Shown piece by piece: positions 1 to 10,558 of a stretch of DNA of 64,000 nt. The translations under genes were made by a program, and so were the position numbers. The notes below the pieces were generated by a model. That model was not told the origin of the DNA and made no database searches. It saw only the letters and a program-made list of their open reading frames with translations. This DNA is from Xiphophorus maculatus (lineage: Eukaryota; Chordata; Actinopteri; Cyprinodontiformes; Poeciliidae): contig NC_036456.1 in NCBI RefSeq assembly GCF_002775205.1, positions 21,758,968-21,822,967 of the forward strand. Direction: 5' to 3'. Position 1 is the stretch's first letter; each line of letters opens with the position of its first letter.

Positions 1-108
1 AGCTGTAGCAGGAACATATTTAAAGATGGAACCTCTTGATTCCAGGTAGTTTGATCATAAATTATTATTTTAACCTCATTATTTTGATCCCTGCGCGTCG
101 TCTTGCAG

Positions 109-3100
109 GTGGTTCTGTTCCATCCGGGCCTGACCTCGCTGATCGCTCACATCAGGGTGGGAACCATGCAGGCGGCGCTGGAGGCGAAGAGCACCGTCCT
201 GCCGGCTGTAGGTCCGTCTGTCAACAACAACAACAACAACGCTCTGATGGTCCAACGGATCTGAAACTGAAGTTAACTGGAGTTTGTTTTCCTCCAGTTT
301 GTGGAGATAAAACCTGTGAGGACGGAGAGGACTGCTCCACCTGCCCGGCCGACTGCGGCGAATGTCCCATGAGTCCCGGCACCAAGGTGGCCATCGGCCT
401 GCCGCTCGGCCTGCTCTGCCTCTCCTTCATCCTGACGGCTGTGGTGAGAAATGAAAACAAAATGATTCATTCACTCAGGATCCACAGAATTCACTCAGGA
501 TCCACAGAAATCACTCAGGAATCTGTTTCTGCAGTGGCTGAGGTATCAGAAAGAGAAGCTGCTGTGGGACGAGAGCTGGATCATCGACTTCTCCACAATA
601 AAACAAGGTAGCAGTGGTCTGAGCATGATGGGCGGCGAGGTGACCCGGGTCATGACTGGTTCTGAACGTGACCCGGGTCATGACTGGATCTGAACGTGAC
701 CCGGGTCATGACTGGATCTGAACGTGACCCGGGTCATGACTGGATCTGAACGTGACCCGGGTCATGACTGGATCTGAACGTGACCCGGGTCATGACTGGA
801 TCTGACCGTGACCCGGGTCATGACTGGATCTGAACGTGACCCGGGTCATGACTGGATCTGACCGGATGTTTGATCGTAGATCCGGAGGCTCACCTGACCA
901 TGGGGAGCATCATGAGCGTCCCGGCCGGACACGCCGACAGCAACGTCAGCTGTGTGACGGCCATCAGCTCCTGCACCGCGCCGCCAGCCAGCCGGAGGGC
1001 GCCGTTCACCTGCACCGGCATTTAGTACGCACGCAGCAAACTGAGGGTCCGGGGGCCAAAAGCGGCCCGCCGTAGCTGCTTATGAGGCCCTCTAGCCTCC
1101 AGAGGGAAACATAAATAAAACCTTAAAGATAAAACCATTTTATCTGTATTCTACTGAACTGCATCAATCAGTCCCTCCAGTATTTTTTCGAACGTACAAA
1201 ATATTTCTCTAATGTATAATTGTGAGTTTTTTGCTAATTTTCCGTAAAATCTTTGTTAAACAGATACTAACCCCCACCTGCAGGTGGCAGTATTTCATAC
1301 TTCTACTCAGTTTTACTTGATATTAACTTATAGTTTGTGATTTTGTTACTTACATGAATTATCATCAGTTTAGTCCTTAAAATACCTAAATTTTCACTTT
1401 ACTTTATGTTTTGATCTGTTTGTTGTTGTAATTTTTAAATATGAAATGATTAATAATTTGGTCAGTTACTCAGGACTCGGGTCGACTTTTTACCAAATAT
1501 CTTTTCTCTCTTACTTTAGTAATTTCTTGGACCTTTTACTTTTATTTGATTAAAAATATGTTGAAGTGGCAGTACTTTTACTTTAATATAATTTTTGATT
1601 ACTCTGCCCACCTCAGGTGATGAGTAACAAAAATAAATGACATAAAAAATTTGTGCAATTATTGAAAATTGCTTGCTAATTTATTTCTAGAGAATCAGTC
1701 ATTTTTATCTCGAAAATAAATCACATAAAACAATCATTGAATTCTGGAGGGACAGATGAAAATATGGTCAGTATTTAAAGCAGTACTTATTGAATGTAAA
1801 CACGGCCATTTATTATCATAAAAACCGTTTAACGGTTAAATCGATACATTCTGGCCCTTTAAGAACATCCATGACTTAAATTTTAAATTTCCTCTGCAGC
1901 GACGGCAGAACGGTGGCCATCAAAAAGATCCAAACCAAAACCTTCTCTCTGTCCAAAACCATCCGGCAGGAAGTCAAACAAGTTCGGTAAGAAACGGACA
2001 GGAAGTGAATAACTTACCCTGAGCTGAAAACATCTGTGACTCTGTCTCTGTGTTCAGGGAACTCGATCATCCTAACCTGTGTAAGTTCATCGGCGGATGC
2101 GTCGACGTGCCCAACGTTGCCATAGTAACAGAGTACTGCCCAAAGGGAAGTCTCCATGACGTCCTGCTGAACGAGGAGATCCCCCTGAACTGGGGCTTCA
2201 GGTGAGCTCCACCTGAGCAGCAGCAGCTGCAGCGTGTTGATGGCGTGACGATGACTCTCCCTCCTTTGGCCGCCAGGTTTTCCTTCGCCACAGACATCGC
2301 CAGAGGAATGTCGTACCTCCACCAGCACAAGATCTGTCATGGCCGACTCAAGTCCCTGAACTGTGTGTTGGACGACCGCTGGGTGTGCAAGATAACAGGT
2401 CAACACAGCAGCTGCTGTCTGAGCGTCCAGCAGGCTCGTTATGTAAACTAATATCTAAACATGGACGCTTCCAAAACAAGCTGAAATCATCATTTTATTT
2501 AGCTCTGATTAAACCTTTATATTTTGGATGTAAGCTACAGTAAATATTGTGTTGATGTGAATCAAGTAGAAACAAAAATAAACTTTCTGTTTGGTAAAGT
2601 CAAAAACAAAACAAGCCAGCTGGCTGTGTTCACACCGACACGTTGACCCGTTTTAAAAGGACAACAACTCATTTTACTATCAACCCAATTTTTACCGTCG
2701 CACTTAAATAATTCAGAAATAATTCAGCCAGAAATAAATTCACCCATTTTTTCAGATATACAGATGTAATTCATTCACTAGCTAACTTGTTGACTGACCA
2801 GCTAACTGACTAGTTAGTTTACTAGCTAACTAACTAGCCAACTCACTAACTGACCAGCTAATTGACTAGCTAACTGATTAGATTGCTGACTAGCTAGCTA
2901 ACTGACTAGCATTCACTGCAATTCCTATCTAATTCTATAGCTGACTGACTAAATAACTAGTTAACTGACTAACAGTCACAGCTGTAAGAAATGTGAATCT
3001 TCTGTCCATCAGTTCTTCCCTGTGAAGAGGGTTTCAGAGGGTATCTGGGGGTTTCCGGGGGTATCTGGGGGTTTCAGAGGGTTTCAGGGGTTTTCAGGGG

Positions 3101-6100
3101 GTTTCAGGGGTATCTGGGGGTATCATGGGGTTTCAGAGGGTATCTGGGGGTTTCTGGGGGTTTCAGAGTTTCTCAGGGTTTATTCTGCCTCCGGTTCCAG
3201 ACTTCGGGTTGAGGAGCTACCGGAGGGACGACGGGGCCGAGCCGCTGTCCTCCTACCAGCGGCGGCTCCTGGACGTCTACATGCCGCCCGAGTTCCAGAC
3301 CTCCAGCATGGAGCCCACACTCGCTGGAGACGTGTTCAGGTTTATAATGGTTCCCATTATGACCAGTTAGACCAGCTGTCACAACAAGAAATAACAGCTG
3401 GAAATCAGGCTGGGTGGTAAAATGATTTTATTGATTTATTGAATTTTTGCTTTTTGAATATTGAATAACGTCATAATATTTGGAGAATAAAGTATAAAAA
3501 GTCCAACATGTAGAATAACAAAAAATTTTTATCTGAGCTTTTTTTCATTAAAATTGTTTACAATAATTTTAAGACAGATTTCTAGTCAAATTAATTCTTT
3601 ATTCTATTAATATTATGAATATTTTCTCATAGCCTGACCATAAAACTCCATAGTACAACTCAGAATGACTGAAACTCCACTTTTTGAAACTATTTTATTT
3701 AATTTCTCTTTTAGTGAACAAATAGATTAAAATCAGATCTGGTAGAAATCTGAGATTTTATTTTGAAATAAATCCTCCCAGCCTGAAAATGTTTGACTTT
3801 AAATCCTAGTTTTGCTAACAGGAACCTTTTAGCTCACCTGTGGTTTTGTCCTCCCAGTTACTCCATCATTCTTCTGGAAATAGCGACTCGCAGCGACCCG
3901 GTCCCAGTAAGCTGCGGCTCTTTCTCCTCTCTGATTATCTCTGATCGGTTTAAAAGAAAGTAAATAATGAAAGTAACTTTAACTCTGCAGCCTGAAGAGT
4001 CTGCCCTGGAGAGCGCCTGGTGTCCGCCGCTACCTGAGCTGATCTCCAGTAAAGCTGACAACACCTGTCCCTGCCCTGCTGACTACGCTGAGGTGTGAAC
4101 TCACAGAAACCTTCACTTTATCAACTACAGGTTAATATCAGCTCTCTGAGCGTCTCTCTCCTGATCTGCTGGTTTTCTTGAAGCTGATCCGTCGCTGTCG
4201 CTCCCACAACCCGATCCACCGACCCACTTTTGATCAAGTCAAGAAGTTTGTTCACCGGATCAACCCGATCAAAGTCAGCCCAGTGGACATGATGATGAAC
4301 CTGGTAAAGAACAGAATGTGTTCAAATTCACTGGAATCAAACGATTCTTCTGAGAAATGAAGCAGAGGCTGAACGTCAGTCAGTCAGTCCGTCAGGATTT
4401 TTGTGATTGTGGAAAGACTAAAACTGGAGGCTCTGATTGGTGAGTAAAGGATTGTGTTTCCTGTCTGCTGATCTGAAGAAAGTTTCTGTTTCAGATGGAG
4501 AAGTACAGCAAACACCTGGAGGTCCTGGTGGCTGAGAGGACTCAGGATCTGATGCTGGAGAAACAGAAAACCGACCGGCTGCTTTACAGTAAGATCCTCA
4601 AAAACACAGCAGAGTTCACCTGGAAGTGATCGGCTTCCTGTGGATCAATCATCAATGATCCATCCTCCAGTTAGGAGCTGAACTCCTGAACCTGAAGTTT
4701 ATCAGTCTGAACTTTTCCAGGCAGTGAGGGAAGCCGTTCAGGTTTCCTTGTTTTACAGATCGGATGTCCAGGCCACCGTGCATGGACGTCCTCCATCTGT
4801 TCTCCATCTGTCCTCTATCTGTTCTCCATCTGTCCTCCATCTGTCCTCTATCTGTCCTCCATCTGTCCTCTATCTGTCCTCCATCTGTCCTCTATCTGTT
4901 CTCCATCTGTCCTCCATCTGTCCTCTATCTGTCCTCCATCTGTCCTCCATCTGTCCTCTATCTGTCCTCCATCTGTCCTCCATCTGTCCTCCATCTGTCC
5001 TCCATCTGTCCTCCATCTGTCCTCTATCTGTCCTCCATCTGTCCTCCATCTGTCCTCCATCTGTCCTCTATCTGTCCTCTATCTGTCCTCCATCTGTCCT
5101 CCAGCTGTCTGAAGGTGTCTGTGTCTCCTGCAGGTATGCTTCCTAAGCAGGTAGCTGATGATCTACGTCAGGGGAAGCCATTACAGGCTCAGAGCTACGT
5201 CAGCGCCACCGTCTTCTTCAGGTATCTTTTCTCCTTCAGATCAGCAGTTGATCTTCCATTAAACTTTTTCATGCACATTTCAAAGTGTCGCGTTGCAGAA
5301 CTTATTCAGCAAACGTGTTTGAAAACACAACAGTCTCATCACCTGGTGGGTCTGTGCCTTACCAGAGGCACAACACTCTGATAAGTTTCAAAGTCCGGGC
5401 CTGCAGGTCAGAACCGGGTCAGAAGCTGCAGTCAATGCTCCACTAAAGTCTGTTGCTGTTAGCTGGACTTTCTTTTTCTTGGCTTCCTTTGTCTCATGAT
5501 CTGATGCTGTCGGCTCTGAATAAATTTAAAACCCATCCACAGACGGCGGCAGCCATCTTTACTGCTGTGTGTACGTTCTTCTTCTGCGCTTTCTGTGTCC
5601 GGTTCACACAGAGGTCAGACTGCGGTCGCATTTAACTAGCAGTATGAAAGAAATGTGATTTCAGCTAAAATCTGGGTTGATCTTAGAGATGTGTGATCTC
5701 AGCCTGATGCTGTTTCCGGTCGGTTGCAGTGACATCGTCGGGTTCACCCAGCTGTCCAGCAGCAGCACTCCCTATCAGGTGGTCGACTTCCTCAACAAGC
5801 TCTACACAACCTTCGATGACATCATCGACAACCACGACGTCTACAAGGTGGAAACCATCGGAGATGCCTGTGAGAGCAGAAACACACCCTGACGATCCTC
5901 CATGCACCTTTCAGAGCTAGCCTGTGAGCTAACTCTGTGAGCTAACTCTGAGAGCTAACTCTGAGAGCTAACTCTGAGAGCTAGCCTGTGAGCTAACCCT
6001 GTGAGCTAACTCTGAGAGCTAACTCTGAGAGCTAACTCTGAGAGCTAGCCTGTGAGCTAACTCTGAGAGCTAACTCTGAGAGCTAACTCTGAGAGCTAAC

Positions 6101-7553
6101 TCTGAGAGCTAGCCTGTGAGCTAACTCTGAGAGCTAGCCTGTGATCTAACCCTGTGAGCTAGCCTGTGAGCTAACTCTGAGAGCTAACTCTGAGAGCTAA
6201 CTCTGAGAGCTAACTCTGAGAGCTAGCCTGTGAGCTAACTCTGAGAGCTAACTCTGAGAGCTAACTCTGAGAGCTAGCCTGTGAGTTAACTCTGTGTTTT
6301 GGCGCCCCCTGTGCAGACATGGTGGTGTCCGGCGTCCCCCAGGAGAACGGGATCCTGCACGCCTCAGAGATCGCCAGCATGGCTCTGGATCTGGTCGCCG
6401 TCTGTCGCACCTTCAGGATTCCCCACAAACCCAGCATGCAGCTGCAGATCCGGGCTGGGATTCACTCCGGTACGCATGCAGACGGCTGGGAAGCTGAAAC
6501 TGATCATGATTTGTTCTCTGAGCGTCTCCCTGTGTTCAGGTCCGGTGGTGGCCGGAGTCGTTGGGACCAAGATGCCTCGGTACTGTCTGTTCGGAGACAC
6601 GGTCAACACGTCGTCCAGGATGGAGTCCACCAGCCTGGGTAACAACCACCAAACTGCACGAGCAGATCAGGTTTTATAGGCTGCATTCACACCAGCCCTG
6701 GTTAGTTCGCTTTAATCCAACTCCGGTCCGTTCATCCAGAAAGTCCGGTTCGTTTGGGGAGGTGTGAAATCTGGTCCGCTACAAACCTCAGTCAGGGTTT
6801 GGTTGATGTGAACTCTGGTGTGATTTGAATGCATATGCGAACGCTAAGCAGACCAGAAACCGCTCCAAAAACAGGAAGTTGACTACAGAGCATGGCATTC
6901 TGGGTAAATACAACCAAAACAAACGTGTTAGCCTAGCGGGAGAAATGACTCGTGGTCTTTAGGCAAAGACTAAAGAGAAATCCTCCAACCGCTAAAATAT
7001 GATGCCTCCATTTTTGTTTCCTGTTGGTGAAGAAGGAAGTTGCGCTCAGTGTCTTCAGTGGTTCTTGGTGCAGCGCCACCACAGGCCAGGAGGGGAACAG
7101 CTTGCTCACAGGGTTTGGTGGGTTTGATGCGGTGCAGAGAGAAAGAACCACAGCAGTTTGAAAACACGGTGAATCTCAGGCAGGTGTAGCCCTGAATTAG
7201 GTGGTGTGGCCCTTTAAGAAGCTGCCTCTGTGTCCGTCCAGCCCTGAAGATCCAGTGCAGCTCCAGCGCCTTCTACCTGCTGGAGGAGATCGGCGGCTAC
7301 GTGTTGGAGTGCAGAGGAACGCTCCAGGTCAAGGTGAGCCCTCCACCAGAATCCACTTACTGGGAGCACTGGAGGCCGCCCAGTAACAGCCTGTGTCCTG
7401 CAGGGGAAGGGAGACATGGTGACGTACTGGCTGGAGGGGAAGAAGACGACTGAGCCGGACGGCAGGGCGGCCAAACCGAACACGGAACCAGAGACGGATC
7501 CGTTCCCGGTGCCGGGGTTCGTCAGCGACGACCTGCTGATGGATCCGGCCTGA
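109..7553 (+). CDS. Receptor-type membrane guanylate cyclase (natriuretic-peptide/speract-receptor-like), 5'-partial
   Basis: Makes cGMP from GTP at the plasma membrane. Visible coding exons: 109-211, 298-443, 535-607, 880-1024, 1900-1986, 2058-2201, 2277-2398, 3201-3339, 3858-3906, 3991-4092, 4184-4303, 4495-4588, 5134-5221, 5730-5869, 6317-6469, 6540-6638, 7242-7333, 7404-7553. All have GT-AG borders and compatible phases, giving 681 residues. Counting from the window's first residue: a six-cysteine stalk (36-57, CGDKTC...DCGEC), a membrane segment (about 65-83), a kinase-homology domain with VAIKK near 162 and DFG at 274-276 but HGR instead of the catalytic HRD (254-256), a dimerisation helix (411-441), and the cyclase domain. 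Metal-binding Asp 472 (SDIVGF) and 516 (GDAY), and guanine-selecting Glu 512 (KVET) and Cys 584 (RYCLFG) are present, so it should be active. The ectodomain lies left of the window. The exact paralogue is not recognised. Confidence 0.93.
640..862. repeat. 28-bp minisatellite in a guanylate cyclase intron
   Basis: About eight near-identical 28-bp copies of a unit containing GTGACCCGGGTCATGACTGG. Copies differ by single bases such as gaacg/gaccg. The array ends about 18 bp before the splice acceptor at 878-879, so it fills most of the 272-bp intron. Confidence 0.95.
1025..1899 (+). other. Guanylate cyclase intron, AT-rich
   Basis: 875-bp intron between the juxtamembrane exon and the first kinase-homology exon. 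It is AT-rich with scattered poly-T and AATAAA-like strings. No second gene, RNA gene or clear mobile element was seen. Confidence 0.7.
2755..2985. repeat. Degenerate CTAGCTAACTGA-type repeat
   Basis: Imperfect short repeats built from ctagctaactga and actagttaactgac variants, inside the 802-bp intron 2399-3200. No coding content was seen. Confidence 0.8.
3028..3182. repeat. G-rich degenerate minisatellite next to a splice acceptor
   Basis: Irregular copies of gggtttcagggg and gggtatctgggg, roughly 10-12 bp each. The + strand is G/T-rich with many runs of 3-5 G. It ends about 18 bp before the acceptor of the exon at 3201. Confidence 0.85.
4796..5104. repeat. 11-bp minisatellite (ctgtcctccat)
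   Basis: About 28 tandem copies of ctgtcctccat with the variants ctgtcctctat and ctgttctccat. It is pyrimidine-rich on the + strand and sits just upstream of the acceptor for the cyclase exon at 5134. Long open frames across it are artefacts: 11-bp repeats without stops stay open in several frames. Confidence 0.97.
5919..6290. repeat. 13-bp minisatellite (gagctaactctga)
   Basis: About 28 copies of gagctaactctga with interspersed gagctagcctgt variants, filling most of the 447-bp intron between cyclase exons 5730-5869 and 6317-6469. Confidence 0.97.
6677..7165 (+). mobile_element. Non-autonomous interspersed element, copy A
   Basis: About 490 bp in the guanylate cyclase intron 6639-7241, beginning with ggctgcattcacaccagccc. 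An inverted, diverged copy occurs at about 30680-31180. The shared core is the block with ttcttggtgcagcgccacca and nearby ggaacagcttgctcacaggg. The terminus ttcacaccagcccggtttag resembles ends of teleost hAT-like non-autonomous elements, but the class is an inference. No transposase was seen. Confidence 0.75.
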
Positions 7554-7804
7554 TCCAGAACTTCACTGCAGACGGTCCGAGTTTAAAACCGGCAGGTTCT
7601 GTTCACAGGCCGTGAAACAGAGACGAGAGGAAAAGTCTAGAATCTCATGTGAATTTATTAAGTTAATTTGTCTGTTTATTAGGGCAAAACATTATGACCA
7701 GGATAAAAAATAAAATCCAGAGAATAAAGTCATAAAATTACCAGGAAATAATAAACCACAAAATAACTTCATTCCTCATTTTACTGCAGATCAAAGTTTC
7801 CATA

Positions 7805-7814
7805 ATAATATAAC

Positions 7815-7862
<48 letters not shown>
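7805..7862. repeat. (ATT)n microsatellite
   Basis: Uninterrupted run of about 18 ATT trinucleotides in the guanylate cyclase 3' flank. Confidence 0.95.
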
Positions 7863-7863
<1 letters not shown>

Positions 7864-8428
7864 TCTGGCTTATTTTCTCAAACGACTTTATTCTCGTAAT
7901 ATTTTGATTTTATTCTTGTATTTTTTATTTTTAGCCTGGTCTGAATTTTCTCTTTAGTTTATTAATATTTTCAATCATTAGAAAATTATTTATTTAGATA
8001 TTTTATTATTATTATTAGTTGAATTTATTTTATAGTACATAAATGTCATATAAAAGTCAATAATATATTATTTATTGCTTCAATCATAAGTTTCATATTA
8101 TTATTAAAAATGAGAAAAATAATGAATGTTTATGTATTTCAGTATCTCAGATTATTATTGTTTTAAAGCTTTTAAAACAATAATGAACAATTATAATCTA
8201 ATTCTTATAATTTCTTGCTTATAGCTAACTAGATTATCTCAGAGCAATAAGAATAAAATAATAAAAGCAGAAATGTGTTTTTATGTTTTATGTGTTACAA
8301 ATAAAATAAAGTTATTCAGTAAAGAAGTAAAGAATTTTTCTGTGTTTTTATCTCAAACCAAGTAAATTAAATAAATGAATTAAATTAGCAGAACTATTAA
8401 GCAGAACTTAAAGGAGGCGGCCATGTTG

Positions 8429-8595
8429 GATCCAGAACCAATGGACAGAACCAGAACCTACGGACAGAACCAGAACCTATGGACAGAACCAGGACCAACA
8501 AACAGAACCAGAACCTACAGACAGAACCAGAACCTACGGACAGAACCAGAACCTATGGACAGAACCAGAACCAAAGAACAGAACCAGAACCTTCA
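8429..8595. repeat. About 20-bp minisatellite (gaaccagaacctacggacag type)
   Basis: About eight imperfect copies of cagaaccagaacctacggac with point changes (tatggac, acagac). Confidence 0.9.
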
Positions 8596-8719
8596 TTTGG
8601 TTCTCAGAACTTCAAATTGAACCGACACTAAAACATTAAATCAGTTAATAAATTAAATTTCTGTCTGTTTGTCTCTTAAAACCATAAAACTAAATTCTGT
8701 CATAAAACGGTGTGTTGAG

Positions 8720-9075
8720 GTGATGGTGAGGCAGACGCTGTAGACCCAGGCAGGATGAATAAATGATTTTAATAATGAATGTCCCAAACAAAGTCCACAC
8801 AACCAGGCAGCACGACTGAGCAGAAGCCAGGGCTCAACGCTGGTAGCAACTGGTAAATTCAATGGACAAGACGAAGGACTAAACGCACATCAGACACTGA
8901 CAAGACAAGGACCCGACAGAGACGCAGACACACAGGTGGCATTAAATACATGGAGGGTAATCACAGAACGAGACACACCTGGGAACAATCAAGGGGAGGA
9001 CAGGACAACGAAGAGACTCAAGGACGCAGAAAACAATAAATAAATACACAGAAAAACACGGAACATGACAAATTC
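8720..9075. mobile_element. Probable interspersed repeat fragment
   Basis: A- and C-rich block (ggcaggatgaataaatgatt through ggaacatgacaaattctc) whose wording resembles a common fish repeat that ends in ggaacatgaca. No terminal repeats or coding capacity were seen. The assignment is from memory only. Confidence 0.35.
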
Positions 9076-9284
9076 TCTCTGTTCCCACATCACCATCCGC
9101 CCGCCGCCGTGCTTCATGCAGTTCCTCATTAATCTCCTCTAGGAGGCGATGGAGGAGAAAATAAATTTATAAAATAGTTTAAATAAAATCCTAACTGAAC
9201 AAAAACAGAATAGATTCTTCATTATTATTTATTAATCCAGATACAGATAATAGAAAAACTGCAGAACAGCTTCAGGTCGTTAAG

Positions 9285-9330
9285 ACCTCTGAGGTCTGGA
9301 CTTTGACTAGGCCATTGCAGCTCGTTGAAT
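9285..9330 (-). mobile_element. Tc1-like transposase fragment (relic)
   Basis: The + strand reads ggtctggactttgactaggc followed by cattg. The complement encodes the start of the Tc1-family W-P-x-Q-S-P-D-L motif region. Only a few dozen bases can be recognised. Confidence 0.6.
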
Positions 9331-9529
9331 CTGATTAGATTATTTTGCTGATGATCCAGTTTGGTCCGAACTTCTGCTGGACTGATGGAGGAACAATTTG
9401 GTAAAGAGATGAAACGGTTAATCAGATTAATCAGATTAATCAGATTAAATAATCATCTTAAGTTTACAGACACTAAATTAATCCTTTCTGATGAAAGAAC
9501 TCAGAGCAGGAATTAAATCATAATTATAT

Positions 9530-9606
9530 ATCTATATCATATATGTATTATATATCTATATTATACATGTATTATATATCTATATTATATATGTATTATA
9601 TATCTA
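9530..9606. repeat. AT-rich tandem repeat (tatatctatattata)
   Basis: Four imperfect copies of about 22 bp built on atatatctatattatatatg. A likely source of cruciform structure and alignment noise. Confidence 0.85.
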
Positions 9607-9734
9607 TAATCTATATTTTGTATTTAACCTGGTGGTGTCCAAGGTTTGTCCTGAATGTGTTACTTCCTGTCTGGTCGTATTAACTTCCTGTTCCATGTTC
9701 CTCTCAGCCTCTGATGAGCCTCAGTGGATCCAAG

Positions 9735-9789
9735 TGAACTGAACCAGGTGAACTGAACCAGGTGAACTGAACCAGGTGAACTGAACCAG
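9735..9789. repeat. 14-bp minisatellite (gtgaactgaaccag)
   Basis: Almost four perfect tandem copies of gtgaactgaaccag. Confidence 0.9.
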
Positions 9790-10450
9790 TCAGGATGTCG
9801 GACCTCCAGAACCGACTTTAGGAACCACTGAGATGAGATTAAAAACCTTCTGTTTCTGTAGATCTTAGTTTTAGCTTCACCAGATTCCAATTCTGTAAAT
9901 AAAATCTCTGATATCCAGTTATTAGTCAGTTAATCCATGAAATAATCCCCAGATTAATCCCACACTCTGTTGATGTTCAGCAGAAAATGAAGAACTTTTC
10001 TCATGTTGATATTTTATCATCATTTACTACAGACGATCAAACATTCACTGGAGGAATTGTGTTTTTGCATTTTAGGCAATAAAATGTTCATTTTCTTATT
10101 TAAAATAGAATTTATTCATTTATTTGTGTCTTTATTGTCTCTGGTTCGTTAATGAAATGAGTTTCTCAGGATTAAAACGAGCTGCTTGGTGAATGATGAA
10201 CGGATGAATCCAGAGGATGATTCAGATGATCAGAACCGATGCGACCCATTCCCATAAACCACACAAAGAGGCTGATTAACATGCAGAACCCCAAACACAG
10301 CCAGCGTTTAATTACAGATAACACAACGTGTGTGTGTTTGAAGTGTTTCTGATTGAATGGGTGCTCAACTCTCTCTCCAGCTCCGCCTGCTGCTCGCTCG
10401 CCCATTCAGGCCAACATTTACACATCTGAGGAGCCGCATCAAAGAGGCCG

Positions 10451-10478
10451 TGTGTGTGTGTGTGTGTGTGTGCGTGTG

Positions 10479-10557
<79 letters not shown>
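10451..10557. repeat. (GT)n microsatellite
   Basis: About 107 bp of GT with occasional GC interruptions. Cys/Val repeats read through it are artefacts. Confidence 0.97.

Positions 10558-10558
<1 letters not shown>

Noticed and set aside
4724-5381. Long overlapping open frames full of SSICPPSVL-type repeats
   Set aside because: They are translations of the 11-bp minisatellite in an intron of the cyclase gene; all three frames stay open by repeat arithmetic.
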